NCBI GenBank assembly: GCA_018715125.1
Contig: DVMF01000083.1
Span: 1-64,000, forward strand
Direction: 5' to 3'
DNA: 64,000 bases
Source: Candidatus Coprousia avicola
GTDB lineage: Bacteria; Actinomycetota; Coriobacteriia; Coriobacteriales; Coriobacteriaceae
How positions within the stretch are numbered: the stretch's first letter is position 1; every line of letters starts with the position of its first letter. The notes under the pieces were generated by a model. The model did no database searches. It was not told the DNA's origin and was given only the letters and a program-made list of their open reading frames with translations. Of this stretch, positions 19,001 to 27,135 are shown in pieces. The translations under genes were made by a program, and so were the position numbers.

Positions 19001-19542
19001 GCCGCCTCCTCTCGAGATGCGCTGGCAGCGACATAGCGCGCGGTGTCGAGCGTGTAGAGCGCCTCGCCGCCCGCGGCGCTCTCGGCGTTGGTAGCGCCGG
19101 AGGCACCCTCGGCGGCACCAGAGCTGACGGCACCTTTGCCCGTCTCCTCAGAGGTATCAGCCATGCTAACGCTGATAGTCGCGGTGTAGAGAGTCCCCGC
19201 GGCGCGCTTCTCGGCCGCAACGTCAACCGCTACGACGTAGAGGTCGCCGGTCTGCGTCCCCGCTTCCTGGCGGACGTGGGAGACGGGGTCGTCCGTGGCG
19301 GCAAAGGCCTCGGCGGCGTTCTGGGCAAGGGTTACGGCCTCGGAGAGGCGGGCCGCCCGCGCCTCCTCCGCGCGTGCGGAGGCAAACAGGCTCAATACCA
19401 CGGCGAGAGCCGCCATGAGAAACGCGACGAGCACGAGCGCTTCGATGAGAAAGGCCGTGCCGTGCCAGAGCGGCGGGCGGACGCGCGCGGCATCGTGGGC
19501 GCGGGGGGAGGCATCACGCGTGCGGAGGGGGGCGACGGGCAT
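18997..19542 (-). CDS. Pilin-like membrane protein
   Basis: 181 residues. A polar leader of about 28 residues ends WHGTAFLIEALVLVAF, which resembles a type IV prepilin junction (Gly, then a hydrophobic helix with an early Glu), although Glu is at +6 and not the usual +5. The rest is an Ala-rich coil (ARAARLSEAVTLAQNAAEAF), then a domain with YVVAVDVAAEKRAAGTLYT. Its start overlaps the preceding stop by one base. It is likely a minor pilin processed by a prepilin peptidase encoded elsewhere. Confidence 0.65.
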   Translation of the reverse strand: MPVAPLRTRDASPRAHDAARVRPPLWHGTAFLIEALVLVAFLMAALAVVLSLFASARAEEARAARLSEAVTLAQNAAEAFAATDDPVSHVRQEAGTQTGDLYVVAVDVAAEKRAAGTLYTATISVSMADTSEETGKGAVSSGAAEGASGATNAESAAGGEALYTLDTARYVAASASREEAA

Positions 19543-20156
19543 CAGGCGCCACCCCCTTCGGCCGCGGAGTCGGCATCTGAGCCGGCAGCGTGCGGCGCAG
19601 CGGCGGCGGGCGCATCGGTAGCAGCGACGGACCCATCGGCAGAATCGGCCCCCGCGGCGGTGGCCGGCGCTTCGAACGGATCGGCCGAGCGCAGCGCAAC
19701 GCGGGTTGATGCGTCATCGGTGGTAATGGTGAGCGCACTCGCGGCGACATCGAGCGCGACCTCGAAGCGCGCGGTCTGCGCGAGCTCGGTGGCGCGGGCG
19801 GAATCATAGGGTGTGCCCGCGGGGACGTACTCCTCAACGAGCGCGCCGTCTTGCAGGTAGAGGCGCGTCTCAAACGTGCCGCTCGCCAAGCGCTCCGTCA
19901 TGACCAGGCTCTGGCCGCCGCCGGGGGCCTCCTCCAGGCGGATGGCCCCGGTCGCGTCCTTTGAGCGGACGATGTTTGCCACCAGCGCCCCGGTAAGTCG
20001 GGCGTCGCGCGCTGCCGTACCCGCCGCATGCACGCGGCGGTACACGCCGACGCCCGCGACGAGCGCCAACAGAAGCGCACCTACAAACAGCAGGAAGAGC
20101 GCTGCGGTAAACACGTGCTGCGCCGCCCCGCGCGTCTTGGGAGTGCGGGCGCTCAT
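19542..20156 (-). CDS. DUF4860-like pilus-cluster protein
   Basis: 204 residues. The N-terminus (GAAQHVFTAALFLLFVGALL) is a membrane helix in the style of DUF4860 proteins, which recur in actinobacterial type IV pilus clusters. The outer domain has SLVMTERLASGTFETRLYLQ, and the C-terminus is a low-complexity A/D/G-rich tail. The start overlaps the preceding stop by 4 bp. It is probably a pseudopilin or assembly subunit; biochemistry is unknown. Confidence 0.6.
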   Translation of the reverse strand: MSARTPKTRGAAQHVFTAALFLLFVGALLLALVAGVGVYRRVHAAGTAARDARLTGALVANIVRSKDATGAIRLEEAPGGGQSLVMTERLASGTFETRLYLQDGALVEEYVPAGTPYDSARATELAQTARFEVALDVAASALTITTDDASTRVALRSADPFEAPATAAGADSADGSVAATDAPAAAAPHAAGSDADSAAEGGGA

Positions 20157-20476
20157 CGGGGCACCACCACAACGCTCGGCGCCACGTTGGAGGCGAACGC
20201 CTCGTAGGTGATGGCGAAGTCGTCCTTATTGACGGCGAGCCCGTAGTGCTCCTCGAGATACTCGATGGTGGAGGGGTACGAGCCCTCGACCGCGCAGCAC
20301 TGCGCCGCGGCCGCGAGCACCGCCTCGCGCACGCTCTCGCACGCCTGCGCGCGCGCCTCCTGCGCGGCAAGGCTGATGCCCGCCCCGCCTGCGGCGAGCG
20401 CTGCCGCGAGCGCGACGATCGCGAGCGCAACGCGCCGCCGCCTGCGCCCTGAGCCTTCGGTGACCTCGTGATACAT
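20153..20476 (-). CDS. Small single-TM pilus-cluster protein
   Basis: 107 residues, with GGGGGCGAGG just before the ATG at 20476. A basic GRRRRR stretch precedes an Ala/Gly-rich membrane helix, followed by a small outer domain (CCAVEGSYPSTIEYLEEHYG). The adjacent Cys pair and the YPSTIEYLEEHY segment are reminiscent of pilin-type C-domains found with DUF4860. It begins 13 bp after pilC and is the first of four overlapping small genes. Confidence 0.6.
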   Translation of the reverse strand: MYHEVTEGSGRRRRRVALAIVALAAALAAGGAGISLAAQEARAQACESVREAVLAAAAQCCAVEGSYPSTIEYLEEHYGLAVNKDDFAITYEAFASNVAPSVVVVPR

Positions 20477-20488
20477 GGCCTCGCCCCC

Positions 20489-21571
20489 TTACCCGACAGA
20501 TCCCATGATGCCCACGAGCGGCAGCATCACGGCGATGAGCGTCGCGCCCACCGACACGGTGAGGAATGCGGCGAGCGCGGGCTCGGTGCTGTTCACCACG
20601 CGATCGATGCGGGCGAGGGCGTCGTCAAAAAACGTCCCTGCGAGCGTGTCGAGCACCTCGTCGGTTTGGCCGGCGCGGGAGCCGACGGTGAGCATGCGGG
20701 CGTAGACGGGCTCGAATACCTGCGCCTCGGCGATGGCCTGGGCGAGGCTCGCGCCGCGGTCGAGGTCGGTCATGGCGGCGTGCGCCCGCTCGAGGCGCGC
20801 GCGGAGCTCGACGTGGTCGACGGTCGCTATGGCCTCGGCCATGGCCTTGTCGGTATCGAGGCCCGCCGCGGTATAGGCGGCGAGGGCGGTGGAGAAGCGC
20901 GAGAGCGCGAGCTGGTACATGGCGCCGCGCGTTAGGGGCGCGCGCTCGAAGAGGGCGACGAGGCGCGCCTGCCCGGTCGTGGTGCGGCTTGCGACGAGCG
21001 CGGCCAGCGCGGCGATCGTGATGGCGAGCGTCACGCCGAGCGCCGTCCACCCCGTCACGACCGCCGCCGTCACGAGGCCTGCCGAGCCCGTCGTGAGGGT
21101 GCCCGCCAGCCCCTCGTATACGTCGATAAACACGGGGAGCACCGCGCCGACGGTAAGCGCGAGGATGACGCACATGACGCAGAGGAGCGCGGCGGGATAG
21201 CCCACGGCCGCGCGCACCCGCGCAAAGACGCGGTCCTCTTCGTCGTAGTAGGCGGCAAGGCTCTTGAGGACGTTCTCGAGCCGGCCCGCCTTCTCGCCCA
21301 CGGCAACGAGGCGCACGGCGTGGGCGGGAAACGCGCCTGTTGCCGCAAGCGCGCCGGAGAGGCTCTCCCCGCCCGCGAGCGCAGGGTAGAGCGCGTCGCA
21401 CACGCGACGAAAGGCGGGGTCGGCGAGGTTTTCGCCCAGCATATGGACCGCCTCGTCGAGGGTGATGCCCGCGCCGAGCATGAGGGCAATGTCGTCGCAA
21501 AAGACGCTTATGGCGCCCGGGGGGAGCGCCGCCTGGCCCGGTGCCGGTGATGTGCGGTGCGTGTCTGCCAT
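20489..21571 (-). CDS. pilC: Type IV pilus inner-membrane platform PilC (GspF family)
   Basis: 360 residues; GGAGAAACGACG precedes the ATG at 21571. Two T2SSF domains are visible. The first runs from AISVFCDDIALMLGAGITLD to VGEKAGRLENVLKSLAAYY, and the second from LSRFSTALAAYTAAGLDTD to VGSRAGQTDEVLDTLAGTF. Each is followed by strong membrane helices. This is the polytopic platform that couples the pilus motors to pilin insertion. It is downstream of the transglutaminase-like lipoprotein gene (30 bp) and upstream of the pilin-like genes, suggesting one operon. Confidence 0.92.
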   Translation of the reverse strand: MADTHRTSPAPGQAALPPGAISVFCDDIALMLGAGITLDEAVHMLGENLADPAFRRVCDALYPALAGGESLSGALAATGAFPAHAVRLVAVGEKAGRLENVLKSLAAYYDEEDRVFARVRAAVGYPAALLCVMCVILALTVGAVLPVFIDVYEGLAGTLTTGSAGLVTAAVVTGWTALGVTLAITIAALAALVASRTTTGQARLVALFERAPLTRGAMYQLALSRFSTALAAYTAAGLDTDKAMAEAIATVDHVELRARLERAHAAMTDLDRGASLAQAIAEAQVFEPVYARMLTVGSRAGQTDEVLDTLAGTFFDDALARIDRVVNSTEPALAAFLTVSVGATLIAVMLPLVGIMGSVG

Positions 21572-21601
21572 CGTCGTTTCTCCTGCCTCGTCGGGGTGTC
21601 G

Positions 21602-22600
21602 CTAATAGGTGTAGCGGTCGGTATAGGAGCTGCCGTCGCCCACGGTGTCGCCCGCGCCCGCCGCGGCGAACGTGAGGTCGACGCGCGTCCAGGTGTCCGG
21701 GTCGATGTGGAAGCCCACCGTCGTCCAGCTGCCGTCGATGTACACCATGTTCCAGGCGTGATAGACGCCGTCGGGCGAAACGTAGCCCGTGATGATCTTG
21801 GTCGGGATGCCCAAGCTGCGCAGCATCGCCGCCGCGAGCGACGCGTAGTCGAAGCAGATGCCGCTTTTTGCCGCGAGCGTGGCGTCGGGGTCGGGGACGT
21901 AACCGGTGGTGCCGCTGACCTCGGCCGCTTTGTCGTGGTCGTAGGTGATGTTGTCGACGACCCATGTGTAGACCGCGCGCATGACGTCGCCCTCGTTGGC
22001 GGCGCCCGCGGCGAGCTCGCGCGCCTGCGCGACGGAGGCGCTCGCGTCCGTAAAGGTGCAGAAGCGGTTGGGGTGGAGGTAGGGCTCGAACTCGCTGGCG
22101 AGCGCGACGGTTGCCTCGGCGCGGGCGATCTCGACGTAGTTGTTGCCGCTCGTGTTCTGCATGATGCGGAAGGTGTAGGCGCCGTCACCCATGTTGAGCG
22201 GTGCGAAAAGCGGCGTACCGTCACCCGCGAGGTCGTAGTTGTAGCTCATATCACCCGCGCTGACCTGCAGCTTGAGACGGCTGGTGCTGACGGCCGCAGC
22301 GGCGACATAGCCCTCGGCCACATGCGAGGTGTCGATCTGCCCGCCCCCGCCGGTGGTTGCGGCCGCGGCGTCAAAGGTTACCGAGGAGACGGCGGCGGGC
22401 GCCTCGAAGGCGGGGCCGCTCGTCTCGCCCGCCTCGACGTTGCCTGTTCCCGACCCTGCGCCGCCGCAGGCGGTGAGCGCGGCCGCAAGCACCAGGGCGA
22501 GCGCGCCGGCAAAAGCGCGCCTGAGGGCCGCCGCCGTGAGCCCACCGAGCCGTTCCCGCGCGCCGGCGCCGTGTCGTGCTATGTGACGAACGTAGGCCAA
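21602..22600 (-). CDS. Transglutaminase-like lipoprotein
   Basis: 332 residues. TTG at 22600 is chosen because GCAGGAG lies 6 bp upstream and it gives a complete lipoprotein signal (LALVLAAALTAC|GG). A Ser/Thr-rich linker leads to a domain with repeated hydrophobic strands and then a transglutaminase-core fold. The catalytic Cys lies in KSGICFDYASLAAAMLR, His in YHAWNMVYIDGSW, and an Asp follows in HIDPDTW. Such domains cross-link proteins or act as cysteine proteases on cell-wall substrates. As the promoter-proximal gene of the pilus operon it may process or anchor pilus components, but this is inference from position. Confidence 0.82.
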   Translation of the reverse strand: MAYVRHIARHGAGARERLGGLTAAALRRAFAGALALVLAAALTACGGAGSGTGNVEAGETSGPAFEAPAAVSSVTFDAAAATTGGGGQIDTSHVAEGYVAAAAVSTSRLKLQVSAGDMSYNYDLAGDGTPLFAPLNMGDGAYTFRIMQNTSGNNYVEIARAEATVALASEFEPYLHPNRFCTFTDASASVAQARELAAGAANEGDVMRAVYTWVVDNITYDHDKAAEVSGTTGYVPDPDATLAAKSGICFDYASLAAAMLRSLGIPTKIITGYVSPDGVYHAWNMVYIDGSWTTVGFHIDPDTWTRVDLTFAAAGAGDTVGDGSSYTDRYTY

Positions 22601-22779
22601 GGCAGCTCCTGCGGGCGATGGGCATTGTTGCCCGCTATTATAGCGTCACCCCCGCACCACAATGGGCCGGCGGCACGGGTAGGACCGCCGCCGCGTTCTC
22701 GTCGGCGCGTCCCTCGTCGGCGCGCCCGCCGCTCCGGCGTTCATTCCCGCCCGGTCGCGGCGATCTTGCCGTGTCGCCA

Positions 22780-22917
22780 CATTCCCGTGTGCGGGAACGT
22801 CGCTTTCGCCTCTCTGGGAAGGGGCCGAAGTGGAAAATCCGCACACGGGAACCCGACCAGGCAGATGGCGGCGCGCCGTAGAGCGCGCAAAAGGAGGATG
22901 GCGCCCCGTATCCGTGG
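22780..22917 (+). repeat. Dispersed hairpin element, copy 2
   Basis: The second copy of the 2773-2910 element. TTCCCGTGTGCG (22782-22793) pairs with CGCACACGGGAA (22840-22851); the inner CTCTCTGGGAAGGGGCC and the following CAGATGGCGGCG are conserved. The downstream palindrome differs (GCGCGCC/GGCGCGC-like) while keeping its shape. It occupies much of the 457-bp gap between the divergent pilus operon and purE. A TATACT at 23020-23025 is a candidate purE -10. Confidence 0.8.
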
Positions 22918-23057
22918 TGGGCGCACATACCGGTTGTGGCGCGCCGTCCCCTTGCGCAGTCTTTACAGGGGCGTTTCGTGTTGGTCGCGGCAGGGTGCTA
23001 CGGTTGGGGGCGCTCGGTCTATACTGGTCGTGATGTAACCGACAGCAAGGAGGCCAC

Positions 23058-23531
23058 ATGTCCGAAACCGCAGAGAAGACGCCGCTTGTGGGCATCATCA
23101 TGGGATCGAAGTCCGATCTTCCCGTTATGGAGGGCGCGACAGCCGAGCTCGAGGCGCTCGGCGTGCCGTATGAGCTCGTCATCGCGAGCGCGCACCGCAC
23201 CCCCGACAAGGTTCACGAGTGGGCGGCGTCGGCGGCCGACCGCGGCATGAAGGTCATCATCGCCGCTGCCGGCAAGGCGGCGCACCTGGGCGGCGTGGTG
23301 GCCGCCTTCACGCCGCTGCCCGTCATCGGCGTGCCGATGAAGACGAGCGACCTTGGCGGTCTCGACTCGCTGCTCTCGATGGTGCAGATGCCTTCCGGCG
23401 TGCCCGTCGCCTGCGTGGCCATCAACGGTGCCAAGAACGCCGCCATCTACGCGACGCAGATTCTGGGCGCGACGATGCCGGAGTACCGCGCGGCGGTCGA
23501 GAAGCTGAAGGCGGAGATGGCCGAGGCGTAA
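23058..23531 (+). CDS. purE: N5-carboxyaminoimidazole ribonucleotide mutase
   Basis: 157 residues, with AAGGAGG before the ATG. PurE moves the carboxyl group of N5-CAIR to C4 in de novo purine synthesis. [40 protein letters not shown] and IGVPM are class I PurE motifs. The length is typical. No purK is adjacent. Three further purine genes (purF, purM, purN) lie 5-9 kb downstream, so the pathway is dispersed. Confidence 0.96.
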   Translation: MSETAEKTPLVGIIMGSKSDLPVMEGATAELEALGVPYELVIASAHRTPDKVHEWAASAADRGMKVIIAAAGKAAHLGGVVAAFTPLPVIGVPMKTSDLGGLDSLLSMVQMPSGVPVACVAINGAKNAAIYATQILGATMPEYRAAVEKLKAEMAEA

Positions 23532-23588
23532 GCGCTGCCGACGGCAACGGGCCGGGCGCGCCCGCACCGCGGCGCGGAAGGATGAAGC

Positions 23589-24935
23589 ATGGCTGAATAT
23601 CAGGGCAAACGGTTCAAAAACGCCGCGGGCGGCACCGAGGCTCCGGGCGCCGGCGCGCATCGCGCACCGCAGGGTGCGGCGGGACGCGCCGCCGGTTCGC
23701 AGGCCGCTGGCGCGCACGCTGCCCCGGCGCCCGGGCGCCACGACGCGTCTGGGCAGACGTCCGCGCAGCATGCCGCGCCCGTACAGGGTGCGCGCTTCAA
23801 GCGCCCCGCCTCGGCCGACGCGCCCGCGTCTCGGGTTTCCTCCGCTCCCGCATCGCAGCAAGCGGGCACGCGGTTTAAGCGCAGCGCGCCTGCCGGGACC
23901 CCTGCAAGCGCGCCCGCCCATACGGCGGCGCCCTCGCCCACGCCTGCGGCCGCGCCCGCAAGAGCCGCGGCGCCCGCGTCTGCAGCCGCTCCCTCGCACA
24001 CGGCGGCGTCCCCGCAGACGCCTGCGGCGCCCCGCGTCCGCGGCGTCGTGCCGGTAGGGCACGCGTCGGTGGCGCCGCGCGCGGCAGCGGGGTCGGGCGG
24101 CGGCGCCGTCCCGCCCGTGAAGCCGTCGCGCTACGGCGCCGGCAGCGCAGACGGGGACCGCGGCGACGGACCGGGTCGCCGGCGCCGCCGCATCCTGCCC
24201 AAGTTGCTCGTCGGCATCGGTGTCCTGCTGCTCCTCGTGGCCGGCGGCATGCTCATCCACACGCTGTGGGGCTACCATCAGGCGGAGGAGACGTACGGCA
24301 GCCTGGCGGAGTACGCGCCGGTGAGCGATACGGAGAACTCGGGCATCCCGGTGGTCGATTTCGATGCGCTGCAAGAGATCAACCCCGACATCGTCGGCTG
24401 GATCTACGTGCCGGGCACCAACATCAACTACCCGGTGGCGCAGGGCGGCGACAACACCACCTACCTGAACCGCCTGTTTGACGGGACCACCAACAGCTCG
24501 GGCAGCATCTTCCTCGACGCCGACGCGACGGCGCCCGGCATGGTGGACCAGCAGACGCCGGTCTACGGCCACCATATGAACAACCAAAGCATGTTCTACG
24601 AGATCGATGACACCGTCGATCAGGCGGCGTTCGACGGCATCGAGGCGGTCTACTACATCACGCGCGATGCCACGTATCGCTGCACGCCGCTTATGACCTG
24701 CGTGATTGACGAGACGTTCCTCGAGGCGCGCCAAGCGACCTTCACCGATGCGGCGGCCTTCACCGCCTATCTCGAAGAGATGCACGGCTTTGCCCGCGCC
24801 GAGGCCGCAGACGCCGCGGACCGTATCGCCTCCGCGCAGCAGGTGCTCACGCTCATCACCTGCTCGGGCGAGCTTCCCGGCCCCGACCGCACCGTTATGG
24901 TGCTCACACTCGACGAGACCATCCCCAACCCGTAA
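23589..24935 (+). CDS. Class B sortase with long cytoplasmic tail
   Basis: 448 residues; GGAAGG precedes the ATG. The first 195 residues are an Ala/Pro-rich, lysine/arginine-studded cytoplasmic tail in which the phrase RFK(R/N) recurs (KRFKN, ARFKR, TRFKR). One membrane helix follows (about 205-225), then a sortase B domain. The catalytic residues are His in YGHHMN (about 328-329), Cys in TLITCSG (about 425) and Arg in GPDRTVM (about 434). Sortase B enzymes usually handle dedicated substrates or pilus assembly. No NPQTN- or LPXTG-type substrate is adjacent. The long repetitive tail is unusual for the family and may mediate interaction or localisation. Confidence 0.9.
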   Translation: MAEYQGKRFKNAAGGTEAPGAGAHRAPQGAAGRAAGSQAAGAHAAPAPGRHDASGQTSAQHAAPVQGARFKRPASADAPASRVSSAPASQQAGTRFKRSAPAGTPASAPAHTAAPSPTPAAAPARAAAPASAAAPSHTAASPQTPAAPRVRGVVPVGHASVAPRAAAGSGGGAVPPVKPSRYGAGSADGDRGDGPGRRRRRILPKLLVGIGVLLLLVAGGMLIHTLWGYHQAEETYGSLAEYAPVSDTENSGIPVVDFDALQEINPDIVGWIYVPGTNINYPVAQGGDNTTYLNRLFDGTTNSSGSIFLDADATAPGMVDQQTPVYGHHMNNQSMFYEIDDTVDQAAFDGIEAVYYITRDATYRCTPLMTCVIDETFLEARQATFTDAAAFTAYLEEMHGFARAEAADAADRIASAQQVLTLITCSGELPGPDRTVMVLTLDETIPNP

Positions 24936-24974
24936 GCTCGGGCGCCGAGCGCCCCCTTCCCAACGAGGAGACCC

Positions 24975-25379
24975 ATGGCAAAGGAATCCCCCTCCCTCGA
25001 CGCGTGGATGCGCGAGGCAAAGGCCGACCCCACCGCCGCCCAGTGCGGCATGTACCTCGCCCATAACGGCGTGGTGCGCGTAACGCCCAAAGCCGAGGTG
25101 CGCGGCGTCGAGACCGGCGGCGTCAAGCCCGGCGAGCGCGTGGCCACCCTTACCTTTGGCTATGACCAAGACAAGGTCGACGCCGCCATTGCGGCGGCCC
25201 GCGCCATGCCCGGCATCTTCTATGTGCGCGTCTGGCTTAACGAAGGCGAGCTCTCCGTGGGCGACGACATCATGTACGTGCTCGTGGGAGGCGACATTCG
25301 CCCGCATGTGATCGAGGCGCTGCAAACGCTCGTGGGAACCCTCAAGAACGAGTGCGTAACCGAGCTCGAGCACGCGTAG
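24975..25379 (+). CDS. MoaE-like molybdopterin synthase catalytic subunit
   Basis: 134 residues, with AACGAGGAG before the ATG. The central and C-terminal parts follow MoaE: VATLTFGYDQDKVDAAIAAA, then a beta strand, then GELSVGDDIMYVLVGGDIRP and a terminal helix ending LKNECVTELE. The N-terminal 30 residues are divergent. MoaE transfers sulfur from MoaD to precursor Z in molybdenum cofactor synthesis. No other moa or mog gene is nearby, and the usual lysine-rich active-site signature is not clear, so it may be a repurposed MoaE-fold protein. A GGCGGAC/GTCCGCC hairpin follows at 25386-25407. Confidence 0.75.
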   Translation: MAKESPSLDAWMREAKADPTAAQCGMYLAHNGVVRVTPKAEVRGVETGGVKPGERVATLTFGYDQDKVDAAIAAARAMPGIFYVRVWLNEGELSVGDDIMYVLVGGDIRPHVIEALQTLVGTLKNECVTELEHA

Positions 25380-25437
25380 GCCGCCGGCGGACCGTTGTTT
25401 GTCCGCCAAGCGCCCCATTCCACCGCCGTATGTTGCA

Positions 25438-25556
25438 AAGGTAAGGAATTCCCAATCATCTGGGAACAAAGGATGCATTAGGCAAGTCTTGTACCTGCGC
25501 TTTTTATTAGGATGCAAGGCTCGTTGCCCAATCAATCGAGTGGAATTCCTTACCTT
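25438..25556. repeat. Inverted-repeat element upstream of second DUF559-like gene
   Basis: A 119-bp element bounded by a perfect 15-bp inverted repeat, AAGGTAAGGAATTCC (25438-25452) and GGAATTCCTTACCTT (25542-25556). The interior is AT-richer than its surroundings and contains GGATGCATTAGGCA. A related element with the same ends lies after the DUF559-like gene. The remaining 200 bp up to that gene hold no other recognised feature besides its promoter. Confidence 0.75.
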
Positions 25557-25726
25557 GACGCGCCTGCCGCGTCAATCAACCACACGCACCGCCGTTTCGC
25601 GCTGTTGCGGCCATTGCTTAGCGCGTGGTTTGTGCCCGTCGCTGCATTCTTAGATGATTTTGACCAGTCGCGTCTGGTCGCAACCCGCTGATTGCGCGAA
25701 GATACCGGGAGCGTTTGCAGCGAACC

Positions 25727-25754
25727 TTGATTCTGCGCCAAATGCTGTTAGGCT
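25727..25754 (+). promoter_or_regulatory. Candidate promoter for a leaderless transcript
   Basis: TTGATT (25727-25732), a 16-bp spacer and TAGGCT (25749-25754) stand 6 bp before the ATG at 25761, where no ribosome site is visible. The spacing implies transcription starting at the ATG, as for the first DUF559-like gene. Confidence 0.4.
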
Positions 25755-25760
25755 CCGAAT

Positions 25761-26951
25761 ATGGAGACCGTGGCCGACATATCCGCTTGGGCGTATGCCT
25801 GCACTCCTCCGCTGGTGCGGGACATCGTGATCCCCGACGAGCGCGCTGTCGCTTCGCCGCCCTACGGCGCCGGTTATCCGGCCGACCTCCTCGTATCGCG
25901 CGGGCGCCCTGGTGAGTTGATGGCGCGGGTTCGCGGACGCATGCTGTCTGACCTGAAGGGTCTCGAACCTCCCCTCTACGCGATGCGTCCGGGGGCGGTG
26001 GACGGCACCCCCGGACGGCTGATTTCCTGGCATCGCGTTTCGTCGTGGCTCGCGTTCCGACATTGCGAGGATATCGGCAACGGTCTGTATGTCGTGCTTC
26101 CCGAGTATGCGCTCATGCAAATGGCGCGCAGCCTGTCGCCCGCGCGGCTTGCGCTGCTGATGTGCGAGGCGTGCGGCATCTATACGCTCGTGCCTGAGAC
26201 CGCTCGGGTTGAGCTGGTGGTGCGAGACCTGGTCGAACAGGGCGTCCTGAGGCCGGAGACGGTGCTAGGCGGAGATGGCAGTGTCCGCGAATTCGCCGAC
26301 GACCGCGGCGTCCGCGTCGCATTTGTGGACGCATGGGGAGAGGATTTGGGCTGGCAGCTCTGCTTTGATCGCATGGGGAACCCCACGAATCTCTGGAAAC
26401 GTCCGCCCCTTACGTCTCATGCGCGTCTCGAGCAGGTGGTCGCAGAGCTGAAGGGCGCTCGCGGCATACGAACGGCGTCAAGAGCCCTTGTGCTTTCACG
26501 CGATGGTCTCGGGTCGCCCGCTGAGTCGCGCGCCCTCATGATGCTGTGCGGGCCCGTGCACGAGGGCGGAGAGGGGTGGCCCTGGCCGTCGATCAACCGC
26601 CGCATCGACTTCGACGAGCAGGCTAGGCGCCTTGCGGGCACCACGTACGCCATCGCGGATGCGGTATGGATGAAACAGAGAATCATTCTCGAGGTTAACG
26701 GCTTTGGCTCCCATGCCGATCGACAGGGGTTCCATGAACAGGAGGGTCGCACGGCAGCGCTCGAGCATATGGGATTTACCGTAGTGAGCCTCACGTACCC
26801 GCAGATGGAAGACCTGGAATTGTTCGAGGCCCGCACGCAGACACTGGCGGAGCGGCTCGGATTTCCGATGAAAAGCCGGACGCGCGCCTTTCTTACTCGC
26901 CGCGAGGGGCTGCATCGGGAGCTGTTCGATGGCGATTCGGGGATGTTCTAA
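25761..26951 (+). CDS. DUF559-like protein with PD-(D/E)XK nuclease-fold C-terminus
   Basis: 396 residues. Like the protein at 16299, its C-terminal third follows the Vsr/DUF559 pattern: NRRIDFDEQARR, then VWMKQRIILEVNGFGSHADR (Glu in the strand position of the nuclease core), then RTAALEHMGFTVVSLTY. The N-terminal 270 residues contain WHRVSSWLAFR and LMCEACGIYTLVPE but no family I can name. The two proteins share architecture, a probable leaderless start, and proximity to inverted repeats, suggesting a multicopy family in this genome. Activity and role are unknown; no partner methylase or antitoxin is adjacent. Confidence 0.7.
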   Translation: METVADISAWAYACTPPLVRDIVIPDERAVASPPYGAGYPADLLVSRGRPGELMARVRGRMLSDLKGLEPPLYAMRPGAVDGTPGRLISWHRVSSWLAFRHCEDIGNGLYVVLPEYALMQMARSLSPARLALLMCEACGIYTLVPETARVELVVRDLVEQGVLRPETVLGGDGSVREFADDRGVRVAFVDAWGEDLGWQLCFDRMGNPTNLWKRPPLTSHARLEQVVAELKGARGIRTASRALVLSRDGLGSPAESRALMMLCGPVHEGGEGWPWPSINRRIDFDEQARRLAGTTYAIADAVWMKQRIILEVNGFGSHADRQGFHEQEGRTAALEHMGFTVVSLTYPQMEDLELFEARTQTLAERLGFPMKSRTRAFLTRREGLHRELFDGDSGMF

Positions 26952-26976
26952 GGCAATACGGCCTAAAAGAGCGTCG

Positions 26977-27093
26977 AGGTAAGGAAATGCGAGAGGGTGC
27001 ATCAGTAGGCAGAACTCACGCCGCAGCAAAATCGCAGGTTAGAGTCTTGCATGTTGCGTGCGTATACGGGACCAGAATCAGAATTCCTTACCT
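26977..27093. repeat. Inverted-repeat element downstream of second DUF559-like gene
   Basis: 117 bp bounded by AGGTAAGGAA (26977-26986) and TTCCTTACCT (27084-27093). The right end, GAATTCCTTACCTTGATGC, matches the right end of the upstream element at nearly every base, and both interiors contain a TGCAT(T/C)AG...GGCA block. With the element at 25438 it brackets the DUF559-like gene. Confidence 0.7.
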
Positions 27094-27135
27094 TGATGCA
27101 CTTTTTATCTGTGAGAGCGCCCGCAGGCGCAAAAG

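Noticed and set aside
23019-25535. An 838-codon minus-strand frame across purE, sortase and the moaE-like gene
   Set aside because: The plus-strand genes have clear families and ribosome sites; the opposite frame is a compositional shadow.
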